A DNA stretch of 57,871 bases from an uncultured Pelagibacteraceae bacterium. GTDB lineage: Bacteria > Pseudomonadota > Alphaproteobacteria > Pelagibacterales > Pelagibacteraceae. Every line of letters begins with the position of its first letter. The stretch's first letter is position 1. Under the pieces are notes generated by a model. That model saw nothing but the letters and a program-made list of their open reading frames with translations. It did no database searches and had not been told where the DNA came from. The position numbers and the translations under genes are program-made. Location: assembly GCA_902552035.1 (NCBI GenBank), contig CACDFC010000005.1, positions 1 to 57,871 on the forward strand, written 5' to 3'. This document shows positions 21,442 through 32,824 of the stretch, in pieces.

Positions 21442-22461
21442 TTAACTCTCAATCCATCTATCTAATATTGTTATATTTTGTTCAGTATCATATCTGTTCA
21501 TTGCAGGATAAATAGGATCTTTTCTATTTTCAATTATGCACTTACTAATTTTATCAATTTCATAAGAATATAAATTTTTTATTTCTTTATTTAAGTTATC
21601 ATAATTATCTCCATTAATTATTATTTTTGAAGGGTTACATGACCATGAGTTTTCTATAAATATTTCTCCTTTAGAGCCTATAATCTTTGTAGATTGCCCT
21701 ATGTTCTTTTTAAAAGATGACATTATCTTAGAGGTAAAATTATTGTCAAATTTAAGTATTGCATGTGCTTCAAGGTCAACATCTGAGGAACCATAATCTT
21801 TTTTAATATTTTCAATTTTTAATTTATCTAATTCTATATCGGATTTTAATTTGGCAATGATAACACTTAACGAGCTTGGATAACATCCTATGTCTAGAAT
21901 ACATCCCCCTCCCAAACTTTTATTAAATAATCTTTTTTTTTTGTTAATTTTATTCCATTTGAATCCAAAAAAATTTTTTTGAACAATATTGAAACCAAAT
22001 TTTGACTCCATTGATTGTAACTCACCTATTGTATTTTTTTTAATAATATCGATTATTTTTAGTGTTTGTGGATGATATAAATACATAAAAGCTTCCGCAA
22101 AAAATAGGTTAGAGTTTTCCAATTTTTCATTCACTTTTTTAATTTCATCTAGATTTATAGTGGCTGGTTTTTCTACTAATATATTTTTATTAGACTCTAT
22201 GCACTTCATAATCCATTCAAAATGGAAACTATGTGGAAGAGCAATGTATATTATATCAATTTCATCACAGTTAATAAGATCCTCATAATTTTGAAAGCAA
22301 TATTTCTCTAAAACTTTATATTTTTCTTTAAATAACTTTATGTTCTTCAAACTTTTACTTGAAATCCCTAAAAGTTGAGAATTTTCAACGTAGTCAAAAG
22401 CATTTGCAAATGTATTTGCAATATTACCTAGACCAATTATTCCCCAGTTTATTTTTTTCAT
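21442..22461 (-). CDS. Gfo/Idh/MocA-family NAD(P)-dependent oxidoreductase
   Basis: WGIIGLGNIANTFANAF, IDIIYIALPHSFHFEWIMKCIESNKNILVEKPAT, GGGCILDIGCYPSSL. Confidence 0.9.
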   Translation of the reverse strand: MKKINWGIIGLGNIANTFANAFDYVENSQLLGISSKSLKNIKLFKEKYKVLEKYCFQNYEDLINCDEIDIIYIALPHSFHFEWIMKCIESNKNILVEKPATINLDEIKKVNEKLENSNLFFAEAFMYLYHPQTLKIIDIIKKNTIGELQSMESKFGFNIVQKNFFGFKWNKINKKKRLFNKSLGGGCILDIGCYPSSLSVIIAKLKSDIELDKLKIENIKKDYGSSDVDLEAHAILKFDNNFTSKIMSSFKKNIGQSTKIIGSKGEIFIENSWSCNPSKIIINGDNYDNLNKEIKNLYSYEIDKISKCIIENRKDPIYPAMNRYDTEQNITILDRWIES

Positions 22462-22462
22462 G

Positions 22463-24271
22463 CTAGTTTTTATTTATCTTTAGAACTCCTATAAATGCCT
22501 CTTGTGGAATCTCAACTTTTCCAAATTGCTTTGCTTTGGCTTTTCCTTTTTTTTGTTTTTCTAATAATTTTCTTTTTCTATCAAGAGCCCCTCCTCCATG
22601 TATCTTGGTTAAAACGTCTTTTTTGTAACCTTTGATAGTTTCTCTCGCAATTATTTTCCCTCCAATAGCTGCTTGAATAGGTATCATAAAGTTATGCCTT
22701 GGAATTAAATCTTTAAGTTTTTCGCATACCTCTCTACCAATCGATTGAGCAAAATTTTTATGAACCATCATTGCTAGAGCATCTACTGGTTCAGAATTTA
22801 CTAGTATTCCTAATTTGACTAAATCTCCTTCCTTATGTCCAATTATTTCGTAGTCGAAACTTGCGTATCCACTTGTCATTGATTTTAATCTGTCATTAAA
22901 ATCAAAAACGACTTCGTTTAGAGGTATTTCATAATTTATAACAGCTCTATTTCCAGAATAACTTAAATTTTTTTGAATTCCTCTTTTATCTTGGCAAATT
23001 TTCATAATTGAACCTAAATATTGGTCAGGTGTAATAATAGTAGCCTTTATCCAAGGCTCCTCGATAAATTTTATAAAAGTTGGATCAGGTAAATTTGATG
23101 GATTTTGTAACTCTAAAATTTTACCATCATTTAAATGCACCTTATAAACTACACCTGGGGTAGTTGTAAGAAGGTTTATATCAAACTCTCTTTCTAACCT
23201 TTCTGTTATAATTTCAAGATGAAGTAATCCTAAAAAACCGCATCTAAATCCTAAGCCAAGTGCTGATGAAGACTCAGCTTCATAAGAAAAGCTTGCATCA
23301 TTTAATTGAAGTTTTGCTAAACCATCTTTCAATTTTTGATACTCGGAGCTATCCACTGGAAATAATCCGCAGAAAACCACTGGTTTACTGGGTTTGAAGC
23401 CAGGCAAAGCCTCTTTTACTGGATTTTGATAATCACAAATTGTGTCTCCTACTTTAGTTTCTGATAAATTTTTTATTCCTGTAATTATGAAGCCTATCTC
23501 TCCTGAGTTAAGCTCATCAACATCATGAGGTTTCGGCGTGAAGACACCTACTTTTTCGACAATATACATTTCATTCGATGACATCATTTTTATTTCCATA
23601 TTTTTTTTTATTTTTCCATCTATTACTCTTACTAAAATTACAACTCCCAAATAAGAGTCATACCAACTGTCTACTAATAAACACTTTAGATTTTCATTTT
23701 TTTGACCTATTGGCGCAGGAAGTTTTTCTATAATTTGCTCAAGTATCTCGTCTATTCCTTCGCCAGTTTTACCTGAACATGGAACAGATTCTGAAGTATC
23801 GATACCTATAACTTCCTCGATTTGTTTTTTTGTTTTTTCAATTTCAGATGCTGGTAAGTCTATTTTATTTAAAACTGGTATAATTTCATGATTTATATCT
23901 AAAGCTTGGTAAACATTTGCTAATGTTTGAGCTTCAACTCCTTGGGTACTATCTACGATCAAAATAGAACCTTCGCAAGCGTAAAGTGATCTACTTACTT
24001 CATAGCTAAAGTCTACATGCCCGGGAGTATCAATAATATTTAAAATATATTTTTTTCCATCTTTTGCAGTGTAATTAAGTTTTACAGTTTGTGCTTTAAT
24101 TGTAATTCCTCTCTCTCTTTCGATATCCATAGAGTCAAGAACTTGAGCCTTCATCTCTCTTTCTGTGAGACCTCCACACTTATGAATTATCCTGTCAGCT
24201 ATTGTTGATTTTCCGTGATCAATATGAGCTATTATTGCAAAATTTCTTATATTATCAATTTTTGAACTCAT
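22463..24271 (-). CDS. lepA: Elongation factor 4 (LepA)
   Basis: [95 protein letters not shown]. Confidence 0.98.
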   Translation of the reverse strand: MSSKIDNIRNFAIIAHIDHGKSTIADRIIHKCGGLTEREMKAQVLDSMDIERERGITIKAQTVKLNYTAKDGKKYILNIIDTPGHVDFSYEVSRSLYACEGSILIVDSTQGVEAQTLANVYQALDINHEIIPVLNKIDLPASEIEKTKKQIEEVIGIDTSESVPCSGKTGEGIDEILEQIIEKLPAPIGQKNENLKCLLVDSWYDSYLGVVILVRVIDGKIKKNMEIKMMSSNEMYIVEKVGVFTPKPHDVDELNSGEIGFIITGIKNLSETKVGDTICDYQNPVKEALPGFKPSKPVVFCGLFPVDSSEYQKLKDGLAKLQLNDASFSYEAESSSALGLGFRCGFLGLLHLEIITERLEREFDINLLTTTPGVVYKVHLNDGKILELQNPSNLPDPTFIKFIEEPWIKATIITPDQYLGSIMKICQDKRGIQKNLSYSGNRAVINYEIPLNEVVFDFNDRLKSMTSGYASFDYEIIGHKEGDLVKLGILVNSEPVDALAMMVHKNFAQSIGREVCEKLKDLIPRHNFMIPIQAAIGGKIIARETIKGYKKDVLTKIHGGGALDRKRKLLEKQKKGKAKAKQFGKVEIPQEAFIGVLKINKN

Positions 24272-24275
24272 TTAA

Positions 24276-26684
24276 TTAGGACCTGATTTTCGCCCCAGAT
24301 TTTATTTCAACAGTTGAAATTATTAGATTATTTATTTTTTCTAAATCATTTTCATTTAAAGTTTTATCTGAAGATTGAATAGTTACATTTAGAGCAATAG
24401 ATTTTTTATTATCTGGTATATTTTCACCTTCATAAATATCAAATATTTTAACCGATCTAATTAATTCTTTATCAACAGAAGAAATTATTTCTATTAAATC
24501 TTGGGCTTTGAAATTTTTATCTACAACAAAAGCAAAGTCTCTTTCGGATTTTTGATAATCTGAATACTCAAAGTTTGATTTTTGATCCTTAAGTTTAGTT
24601 TTGTTATTTTTCAAATTATCAAGGTAAATCTCAAAACTAACTAAAGCTTCTGTTTTAATATCAAGCTTTTTAACCACGTTAGGATGTATCTCTCCAAAGT
24701 ATGCCACTGGATCAATATCATCTTTATCTAAATATAACGATCCAGATTTTCCTGGATGATAATAATTTGGCGATTTATCTCTTATAAAAAAGTTGCGTTT
24801 ATCATAACCAGACTCCACTAAGGTTTGGAAAACATCTTTTTTTGCATCAAAAACATCAACATTTCTCTCTTTTTCATTCCAATTATTTCTAAAGTTTTTT
24901 CCTGATTTTATTGCACCGATTACAGTTAACTGTTCGCCAGGTTGGTTGTTTTTAAAAATTGGACCGATTTCAAACAATGAGATATCTTTAAAACCTCTAT
25001 CTAAATTTTTCTTTAGATAAAACATTAAATTAGGAAATATAGAGTTTCTTAAAACATTTAAATCTGAGCTAATTGGATTGACTATTTTTATTTCTTTATA
25101 ATCCTCTTTAAATAGTTCATTTATTTTTGAATCTGTAAATGACCAAGTAACAGTCTCATAATATCCTTTTGATGCAACAGATCTCTGAAGAAAATGGAAG
25201 AGTTTTTGTTTTTTATTTAAAGTATCTTTAATTCTATTTTTTTCTGGTTCTAAAGTTTGAATATTATTGTAGCCTTTTATTCTTACTATTTCTTCAACAA
25301 TATCAATTGGCTGAGTTATATCAGGTCTCCAAGAAGGAATTTTTAATTCAAGTTCTAATTTTTTCTTAGATATTTCAAAACCTAAATCTTTTAAAATTTT
25401 AGTAATATTTTTTTCACTTACTTTAAAACCTGCTACTTTCTCAAACATCGAAATTTTAAATTTTATTTTATTATTTTTGTATTTTTGAGTTTTTTGAATG
25501 TCAAATTTACTAATTGTTCCTCCACAAATTTCAGTTATCAAGTTTGCAGCCTCTGTAAGTCCTAATTCAATAGAATTTGGATCTATTCCTCTCTCAAATC
25601 TAAATTTAGCATCAGTATCAATATTTAATTGTTTTGAAGTTTTTCTAATAGATTTTGGTAAAAAAAATGCAGACTCTAATAAAATATTTTTAGTATTTAA
25701 TTCAGTTCCAGATCGTGTTCCTCCAATTATTCCACCTAGGCCAAGAACCCCAGACTTGTCGGAGATAACGCACATATCGTCTTCCAATTTATATTCTTTG
25801 TTATCAAGTGCTTTAAAAGTTTCATTTTTTTTTGAATTTCTTACTATAATTTCTTTGTCAATTTTATCAGAGTCATAAGCATGTAGAGGTCTATTTAAGT
25901 TTAACATTACAAAATTTGTTATATCTACAATCGCTGATATCGGTTTTTGACCCAAAGATTCAATCTTGTCTTTTAACCACTTTGGACTTTCCTTATTCGT
26001 AACACCTTTAATTAAACAACTGCCAAATATAGTACAGCCTTGATTTTTATCTTTTGTGATTGAAACATTAATATTTTGAGGTCCATTCTTTTTAATATTT
26101 TTTTTCGAAATATCTTTTAATTTTCCAGCTCCTGCAGCGGCAAGATCTCTAGCGATACCTCTCACTCCTAAACAATCGGGTCTATTAGGAGTTATCGATA
26201 AATCAATTACTTTTCCACTTCCATTTTTAAAATAATTTTTTCCTATTTTATTTGAGTACTTGTTTGGAGATAGTTCAGTAATTCCCTGGCTTTCATCAGA
26301 TATATTCAACTCATTTTCAGAACAAAGCATTCCATAAGATATAACACCTCTTATTTTACTAATTGTAAGTTTCGTTTTACTTTTTGGGATTATTGATCCA
26401 GGTCCAGCATAAACTGTAAAAAGATTTTTTTTTGCATTTGGCGCTCCACATACAACCTTAATAGTGTTTTCCTCTCCTATATCGACATCACAAACCTTAA
26501 GTCTGTCTGCATTGGGATGTTTTTCTGTATTTATAATTTTTGCTACTTTAAAACTGTCAAACTCTGAACGAGCTTTTTCAAAACTTTCAACCTCGAGTCC
26601 AATGTCTGTTAATTTTTCAATTATCTCATTATCTTTAAACCTAGTATCGAGATGTTCCTTTAACCATCCTATTGTAAACTTCAT
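24276..26684 (-). CDS. pheT: Phenylalanyl-tRNA synthetase beta subunit
   Basis: [53 protein letters not shown]-terminal FDX-ACB domain. Confidence 0.97.
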   Translation of the reverse strand: MKFTIGWLKEHLDTRFKDNEIIEKLTDIGLEVESFEKARSEFDSFKVAKIINTEKHPNADRLKVCDVDIGEENTIKVVCGAPNAKKNLFTVYAGPGSIIPKSKTKLTISKIRGVISYGMLCSENELNISDESQGITELSPNKYSNKIGKNYFKNGSGKVIDLSITPNRPDCLGVRGIARDLAAAGAGKLKDISKKNIKKNGPQNINVSITKDKNQGCTIFGSCLIKGVTNKESPKWLKDKIESLGQKPISAIVDITNFVMLNLNRPLHAYDSDKIDKEIIVRNSKKNETFKALDNKEYKLEDDMCVISDKSGVLGLGGIIGGTRSGTELNTKNILLESAFFLPKSIRKTSKQLNIDTDAKFRFERGIDPNSIELGLTEAANLITEICGGTISKFDIQKTQKYKNNKIKFKISMFEKVAGFKVSEKNITKILKDLGFEISKKKLELELKIPSWRPDITQPIDIVEEIVRIKGYNNIQTLEPEKNRIKDTLNKKQKLFHFLQRSVASKGYYETVTWSFTDSKINELFKEDYKEIKIVNPISSDLNVLRNSIFPNLMFYLKKNLDRGFKDISLFEIGPIFKNNQPGEQLTVIGAIKSGKNFRNNWNEKERNVDVFDAKKDVFQTLVESGYDKRNFFIRDKSPNYYHPGKSGSLYLDKDDIDPVAYFGEIHPNVVKKLDIKTEALVSFEIYLDNLKNNKTKLKDQKSNFEYSDYQKSERDFAFVVDKNFKAQDLIEIISSVDKELIRSVKIFDIYEGENIPDNKKSIALNVTIQSSDKTLNENDLEKINNLIISTVEIKSGAKIRS

Positions 26685-27748
26685 CTGCTAAGACCTCTAT
26701 AATTTGATGGAACATCTAACGGATCGAAACCAAAATGATTAAGCCATCTATAATCAGTTTCAAAAAATGCTCTAAGATCGTTTATTCCATATTTCAACAT
26801 TCCAAGTCTATCTATTCCGATACCAAAAGCATAACCTTGAAATTTATTTGGATTTACATTTACATTTTTAAGCACATTTGGATGTACCATCCCACAACCA
26901 AGAATTTCTAGCCACTTATCTCCTTCCCCAATTATTATTTTACCATCTTTTAACTCATAACCAATATCTACCTCTGCAGACGGTTCAGTAAAAGGAAAAT
27001 GGCTTGGTCTAAATCTCATCTTAATTTTATCTACTTCAAAAAATGATTTAATAAAATAGTTCAAACAACCTTTTAAGTGCCCCATATTTATTTCTTTATC
27101 GATATGAAGACCTTCAACCTGATGAAACATTGGAGAATGAGTTTGATCACTATCAGATCTATATGTTCTACCTGGTGCAATAATTTTAAATGGAGGTTTT
27201 CCGTTTAACATAGTTCTTATTTGTACTGGAGAAGTATGAGTTCTTAACAATAATTCTTTATTGTTATCTAGGTAAAAAGTATCATGCATATCTCTTGCAG
27301 GATGATGATCAGGCGTATTCAAAGCAGAAAAATTATAATGCTCGTTCTCAATGTCTGGTCCTTCTTCTACACTAAAACCAATTTCAGAAAATATAGATGA
27401 TATTTCATCAATTACTTGGGATACTGGATGTATTTTTCCTCGATTAATTTCTCGCTCAGGCAAAGTTACATCTACTTTTTCGTTTACGAGTTTAGAATTT
27501 ATTTCTTTAATTTCTATCTCTTGAATTTTTATATTTATTATATTTTGAAGCTCTTCTTTTACTGCGTTTAAATCCGATGCAAATTTTTTTCTTTCATCAG
27601 TAGGTAATGAACCTAAATTTTTAAATGAATTCGAAATTTGTCCATTTTTACCAAATAATTCTGTTTTTATCTTATTTACAGTTTCTATATTTAAATTACT
27701 TTTTAACTTTTCTAAATACTCCTCTTTAATTTTTTTAATATCGGACAT
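26681..27748 (-). CDS. pheS: Phenylalanyl-tRNA synthetase alpha subunit
   Basis: [75 protein letters not shown]; overlaps pheT by 4 nt. Confidence 0.98.
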   Translation of the reverse strand: MSDIKKIKEEYLEKLKSNLNIETVNKIKTELFGKNGQISNSFKNLGSLPTDERKKFASDLNAVKEELQNIINIKIQEIEIKEINSKLVNEKVDVTLPEREINRGKIHPVSQVIDEISSIFSEIGFSVEEGPDIENEHYNFSALNTPDHHPARDMHDTFYLDNNKELLLRTHTSPVQIRTMLNGKPPFKIIAPGRTYRSDSDQTHSPMFHQVEGLHIDKEINMGHLKGCLNYFIKSFFEVDKIKMRFRPSHFPFTEPSAEVDIGYELKDGKIIIGEGDKWLEILGCGMVHPNVLKNVNVNPNKFQGYAFGIGIDRLGMLKYGINDLRAFFETDYRWLNHFGFDPLDVPSNYRGLSR

Positions 27749-27790
27749 ATTCGTAGATTATTTCTTAACTTAGGAAAAACAATAGAGAAG

Positions 27791-28147
27791 TTAATTAAGT
27801 GCTGACTGTGCTTTTTTTACTATTGTTTTAAATGCTTCTGGATTATCATATGCTATTTCAGCGAGAATTTTTCTATCCATCTTAATTCCTGATTTATTTA
27901 ATCCATTTATAAACTTAGAATAAGTTAAACCCTCAGCTCTTACACCTGCGTTAATCCTCTGTATCCATAAAGACTTAAAAGTTCTTTTCTTATTTCTTCT
28001 ATCTCTGTAGGCATACTGCATAGCTTTTTCCATTGCCTGCCTTGCTACTCTGATTGTATTCTTTCTTCGCCCCCACTGACCTTTTACAGCTTTTAAAACT
28101 TTTTTGTGTTTTGCGTGACTCGTTACTCCTCTTTTTGTTCTCGCCAT
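27791..28147 (-). CDS. rplT: 50S ribosomal protein L20
   Basis: [35 protein letters not shown]...[23 protein letters not shown]. Confidence 0.98.
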   Translation of the reverse strand: MARTKRGVTSHAKHKKVLKAVKGQWGRRKNTIRVARQAMEKAMQYAYRDRRNKKRTFKSLWIQRINAGVRAEGLTYSKFINGLNKSGIKMDRKILAEIAYDNPEAFKTIVKKAQSALN

Positions 28148-28148
28148 T

Positions 28149-28355
28149 TTATCCTCTTAGACTGTATGGCATATAAGATTTTACAATTTTTCCATCTTGT
28201 TTTGACATAACAGTTGTGCCTCTTTGTTTCCTGATTTGAGAATTTGTTCTCTTAATCATTCCGTGTCTCTTGCCAGCTTGAGCAGTTATAACTTTTCCTT
28301 TAGCTGAAATTTTAAACCTTTTTTTTGCTGAGCTTTTTGTTTTAAGTTTGGGCAT
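28149..28355 (-). CDS. rpmI: 50S ribosomal protein L35 (start at internal ATG 28355)
   Basis: [22 protein letters not shown]...GKRHGM. Confidence 0.97.
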   Translation of the reverse strand: MPKLKTKSSAKKRFKISAKGKVITAQAGKRHGMIKRTNSQIRKQRGTTVMSKQDGKIVKSYMPYSLRG

Positions 28356-28408
28356 AATTTTCAAGGTTTATACAAATATTAATATTAATTTACAACTACA
28401 ATTATTCA

Positions 28409-28954
28409 CTATAATGGCTGAATAACCATTATCATCTGTTTTCCATCAAACTTTGGATCTAATTCTATTTTTCCTACAGCTTGCATATCAGCTTTTATCT
28501 TATCCATTAGTTCATTTCCAAGATGTTTATGTTGCAATTCTCTACCCTTAAATCTAATCGTAAACTTAACTTTATCTCCTTTAGACAAAAATTTTTGAGC
28601 ATTTTTAATTTTGAAAGAATAGTCGTGAACTTCTGTAACTGGTCTTAATTTGATTTCTTTTAATTCAATTTTCTTTTGTTTTTTTTTTGCTTTATTAGCT
28701 TTTTTTTGAGCATCATATTTATATTTTCCCATATCCATTATTTTACAAACAGGCGGTTTTGCATTTGGTGCTATCTCGATTAAATCTAGCCCTTCGTCTT
28801 TGGCCATAGATATTGCTTGATTTGTATTTATAATACCTAAATTTTCGCCCGCACTTGATATAACTTGTATTTCTGGAGATGTAATTCTATGATTTGCTTT
28901 TGGGCCTCTATCCTTTGTTCTTCTCTGAAAATAATTTTGTTTAAAGTCTGCCAC
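28409..28954 (-). CDS. infC: Translation initiation factor IF-3 (GTG start)
   Basis: RITSPEIQVISSAGENLGII, AMAKDEGLDLIEIAPNAKPPVCKIMDMGKYKYDAQKK; start codon is GTG (reverse complement of CAC at 28952-28954). Confidence 0.97.
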   Translation of the reverse strand: MADFKQNYFQRRTKDRGPKANHRITSPEIQVISSAGENLGIINTNQAISMAKDEGLDLIEIAPNAKPPVCKIMDMGKYKYDAQKKANKAKKKQKKIELKEIKLRPVTEVHDYSFKIKNAQKFLSKGDKVKFTIRFKGRELQHKHLGNELMDKIKADMQAVGKIELDPKFDGKQMIMVIQPL

Positions 28955-28958
28955 TAAT

Positions 28959-30872
28959 TTAGTTTGGTGATTTGCTTAAGGCAGAATATGTTTTTATAAA
29001 GTTATTCAAATCAATATTTTCTTGTTTATTTGAGTCCAATCTTCTAATTGTTACTGAATTAGAGTCAACTTCTTTTTTTCCACAAATTAATAAAATTGGT
29101 ATTTTTTTTAGAGAATGCTCCCTAATTTTATAGTTAAGATTGTGGTTTCTTAAGTCAACATCACAAGATATTCCATTTTTTTTGATTTTGACATTTACTT
29201 CTTTTGCATATTTATCAAAATCATTTGAAACTGGTATTACAGTGACCTGTAGTGGTGAAATCCAAAAGGGTAGTTTACCAGAGTAATTTTCTATTAAAAT
29301 TCCAATAAATCTTTCTAGAGATCCAAAGAGAGCCCGATGAAGCATCACTGGAACTTTTTTAGATCCATCTTTATCAACATAGGATGCACCAAGTCTTCCA
29401 GGAAGATTTAAGTCTACTTGAAGAGTACCACATTGCCAGTCCCTTCCAATTGCGTCTCTTAAAACAAACTCTATCTTTGGTCCATAAAATGCACCTTCTC
29501 CCTTATTTGTGCTATATTCTAAATTTGTAGCTTTAATCGCTTTTAATAATGCTTCCTCTGACTTATCCCAAATATGATCTTCACCCACTCTTATGTCTGG
29601 TCTATCTGAATATTTTAGAATAATCTTTTCAAATCCTAGGTCTTTATAAATATCTAAGATTAGTTTTGTGACTGTTAGACATTCCTCTGTAATTTGTTGC
29701 TCTGTACAAAAAATATGAGCATCATCTTGAGTAAAGGCTCTTACTCTTAAGAGTCCGTGCAAAGCTCCTGAGGGTTCGTATCTGTGAACTTTTCCAAATT
29801 CAGACATTTTAAGAGGTAGATCTCTGTAGCTTTTTAATCCTTGATTAAATACTTGTACACATCCTGGACAATTCATCGGCTTGATTGCAAAAATTTTTTC
29901 ATCTGGTGTAGTTGTTGTATACATATTTGCTCCAAATTTTTCCCAATGACCAGATTTTTCCCACAACGATCTATCTAAAACTTCTGGAGTATTAATTTCT
30001 TTGTATCCCGCATCATCTTGTTTTGACCTCATATAGGAAACTAATTTCTGAAAGAGGTTCCAACCTTTTTCATGCCAAAATACAGAACCTGGACTTTCCT
30101 CTCTAAAATGAAATAAATCCATTTCTTTTCCAAGTTTTCTATGATCTCTTTTTTCAGCTTCTTCTATTCTTTTTAGATATTGGTCGAGGTCTTTTTGAGT
30201 AGACCAAGAAGTACCATAAATTCTTTGAAGCATCTCATTATTTGAGTCTCCTCTCCAATAAGCTCCTGAAACTTTTGTAAGTTTAAAATATTTTCCAATT
30301 TTTCCAGTTGATGTTAAATGAGGCCCTCTACACAAATCATGCCATTTACCATGAAAGTAAAGAGAAACTTCTTCTTCTTTTGGTATATCTTTTATAATTT
30401 CAGCTTTATATATCTCTCCTTCTTTTTTAAAATGTTCAATAGCTTTCTCTCGCTTCCAAACCTCCCTACGAGTAGGCTCGTCTCTCTCAACAATTTCAAG
30501 CATTCTTTTTTCTATTTTTCTTAGGTCATCCTCAGTAAATGGTTCTCTTCTAGCAAAGTCATAGTAGAACCCATCATCAATTACTGGTCCTATAGTTACT
30601 TGTGTACCAGGGAAAAGCTCTTGTACAGCCATTGCTAATACATGTGCTGTATCGTGTCTTATTGTCTCTAATCCTTCTTTGTCTTTTGCTGTATAAATCT
30701 TTATTGAACAATCTTTATCTATTTCGTAATTTAAATCTTTTAAATTTCCATCAACGCTAATCACCAATGCTTGTTTTAATAGTGATTTACTAATTTTATC
30801 AGCTATTTGTAAGCCAGTAATTTTTTTTTCAAAACTAATTGAATTTCCATCAGGTAATTTAATATTAGGCAT
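28959..30872 (-). CDS. thrS: Threonyl-tRNA synthetase
   Basis: TGS domain; RHDTAHVLAMAVQELFPGTQVTIGPVIDDGFYYDF, KPMNCPGCVQVF, VPVMLHRALFGSLERFIGILIE. Confidence 0.98.
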   Translation of the reverse strand: MPNIKLPDGNSISFEKKITGLQIADKISKSLLKQALVISVDGNLKDLNYEIDKDCSIKIYTAKDKEGLETIRHDTAHVLAMAVQELFPGTQVTIGPVIDDGFYYDFARREPFTEDDLRKIEKRMLEIVERDEPTRREVWKREKAIEHFKKEGEIYKAEIIKDIPKEEEVSLYFHGKWHDLCRGPHLTSTGKIGKYFKLTKVSGAYWRGDSNNEMLQRIYGTSWSTQKDLDQYLKRIEEAEKRDHRKLGKEMDLFHFREESPGSVFWHEKGWNLFQKLVSYMRSKQDDAGYKEINTPEVLDRSLWEKSGHWEKFGANMYTTTTPDEKIFAIKPMNCPGCVQVFNQGLKSYRDLPLKMSEFGKVHRYEPSGALHGLLRVRAFTQDDAHIFCTEQQITEECLTVTKLILDIYKDLGFEKIILKYSDRPDIRVGEDHIWDKSEEALLKAIKATNLEYSTNKGEGAFYGPKIEFVLRDAIGRDWQCGTLQVDLNLPGRLGASYVDKDGSKKVPVMLHRALFGSLERFIGILIENYSGKLPFWISPLQVTVIPVSNDFDKYAKEVNVKIKKNGISCDVDLRNHNLNYKIREHSLKKIPILLICGKKEVDSNSVTIRRLDSNKQENIDLNNFIKTYSALSKSPN

Positions 30873-32026
30873 TAATTAAATAATTTTTTATATTCTGAAT
30901 ATGTAGAAAAACACATTTTTTCAATATTAAATCTTTTTATTACATTTTTTCTACCCTCATTGCCAATAGATTTCAATGTAGTTTCATCTAATTGTAAAAC
31001 TTCTATGATTTTTTTACATAAAGACTCTGCTTTTCCAGACTCAAACAAAATACCTGTTTTATTATCAATAATTGTCTCATTTGAGCCACCAATATTGCTC
31101 GCTATTATTGGCCTTTCCATAGATTGAGCCTCAACTGATACTCTTCCAAAAGCTTCGGGCTCAATTGAAGCAGATACAATTATGTCTGAAATCTTATAAG
31201 CAGTTGGCATTTTTTTGCAATTATTTATAAATCTTATCTGATTATTCAATCTGTACTGCTCAACTAGTCTTTCGATTTTTTGCTTATAAATTTTTCTTCC
31301 CTGATCACTTCCTAAAATTACAGCATAGAAAGCTTCATGTCCTAACTCTTTGTTTACTAAATTAATAGCTTCAATAAAAAGTTCTTGTCCCTTCCAATTT
31401 GTTAATCTCCCAGGCATTAATATTATTTTTTTTCCTCTTTTGATTTCCCATTTATTTAATAATTTATCTTCATCTGAGTCTATTATTGTTGAAGGATCGA
31501 AATAATCAGTATTAATTCCTCTAAAAATTACTAGAAATTTTTTTTTTGGATCTAATAGTTTTGAATAATTATCTTGAATATGAGTAAAAATAAAATTTGA
31601 TCCTGCAATAATTAAATCAGATCTTAGCATAACTGAATTATAAAATTTTTTTAACGAATTATTGAAATTATAAGTTCCATGAAATGTAGTAACAAATTTT
31701 TTTCTAGTGATTTTAGTTGCAAACAAACATGACCATGCTGGAGCTCTACTTCTTGCATGGACAACAGAAATATTCAAAAATAAAATAATTAAAGTTAAAA
31801 TTATCGCGTTGAATATAATTAATATCGGATTTTTGCTATGAACTGGGAGTCTTATAATTTTTACTTTTTTTTTATCTACATATTTAAGTAGCTCTCCACC
31901 ACTTGTAACAATATACGAAGCACAGTTTTGTTCATATAAATAATGCGCCAAATCATAACATCCTGTTTCAGCACCTCCGTATCCTAGTTTTGGTATAACT
32001 TGTAATACTTTTAATTTAGATGACAT
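30872..32026 (-). CDS. Glycosyltransferase family 4
   Basis: VIPKLGYGGAETGCYDLA, VHARSRAPAW, LMPGRLTNWKGQELFIEAI, SIEPEAFGRVSVEAQSMERPIIASNIGG. Confidence 0.93.
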   Translation of the reverse strand: MSSKLKVLQVIPKLGYGGAETGCYDLAHYLYEQNCASYIVTSGGELLKYVDKKKVKIIRLPVHSKNPILIIFNAIILTLIILFLNISVVHARSRAPAWSCLFATKITRKKFVTTFHGTYNFNNSLKKFYNSVMLRSDLIIAGSNFIFTHIQDNYSKLLDPKKKFLVIFRGINTDYFDPSTIIDSDEDKLLNKWEIKRGKKIILMPGRLTNWKGQELFIEAINLVNKELGHEAFYAVILGSDQGRKIYKQKIERLVEQYRLNNQIRFINNCKKMPTAYKISDIIVSASIEPEAFGRVSVEAQSMERPIIASNIGGSNETIIDNKTGILFESGKAESLCKKIIEVLQLDETTLKSIGNEGRKNVIKRFNIEKMCFSTYSEYKKLFN

Positions 32027-32068
32027 ATGCTAAGTTAATATATTATCAGATAACTCGAATAGAATTAT

Positions 32069-32824
32069 ATGAAAAATTATAAATTACTTAAAATATCAAG
32101 TACAAAAAAACTTAGATATATTGTCAATTATACTCGAAATCACTTATATGTAGTTTTCTTACATGGATTTGCATCTGACATTGAAGGTAAAAAACCAAAA
32201 ATATTCAACAGATTTGCAATTAAAAATAAAATTGGTTTTTTAGCAATGGAATATTCAGGCCACGGAAAATCATCCGGAGAATTTACAAGAGGGAATATTA
32301 GTACTTGGACAAAAGATGCAGAAAAAACTATAAAAAAAATTTTGAAAAAAAATAATTTTATTTTAATAGGATCTAGCATGGGCGCATGGATATCCTTGAA
32401 TTTATTTAAAAATTTTAAAAAGCAAATAAAAGGTTTTTTAGGAATTGGATCAGCACCTGAGTTTTTAACTTACTTGATGTGGAATAAATTTACAAAAAAA
32501 GTTAAAAATGAAATAATTAATAAAGGAACTTATAAACTTAAAAATGGTCAACATGAATACCTAATAACACATCAACTGATTAAAGATGGAAGAAAAAACA
32601 AAGTTTTAAACAAATCAATTACTTCAAAAATTCCAATTACTATGGTTCATGGTAGTAAAGATGAAGTGGTTCCAAAAATTTATTCTAAAAAAATATTAAC
32701 ACTTTTTCCCAACGCAAAGAAAAAATTAAAAATAATAAATAATGGAGACCATAGTTTATCTTCAAATAGAAATCTTAAAATTATATTAAAAGAACTTAGT
32801 CAATTACTTAAAAAAATTGATTAA
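32069..32824 (+). CDS. Alpha/beta hydrolase (ABHD10-like)
   Basis: VVFLHGFASDIEGKK, EYSGHGKSSGEF, LIGSSMGAWISL (nucleophile elbow), VHGSKDEVVP, GDHSLS. Confidence 0.88.
   Translation: MKNYKLLKISSTKKLRYIVNYTRNHLYVVFLHGFASDIEGKKPKIFNRFAIKNKIGFLAMEYSGHGKSSGEFTRGNISTWTKDAEKTIKKILKKNNFILIGSSMGAWISLNLFKNFKKQIKGFLGIGSAPEFLTYLMWNKFTKKVKNEIINKGTYKLKNGQHEYLITHQLIKDGRKNKVLNKSITSKIPITMVHGSKDEVVPKIYSKKILTLFPNAKKKLKIINNGDHSLSSNRNLKIILKELSQLLKKID

Noticed and set aside
16784-22461. Integrative element or prophage at tRNA-Ser
   Set aside because: No integrase, transposase, phage genes or duplicated tRNA 3' end seen; described only as a probable variable island
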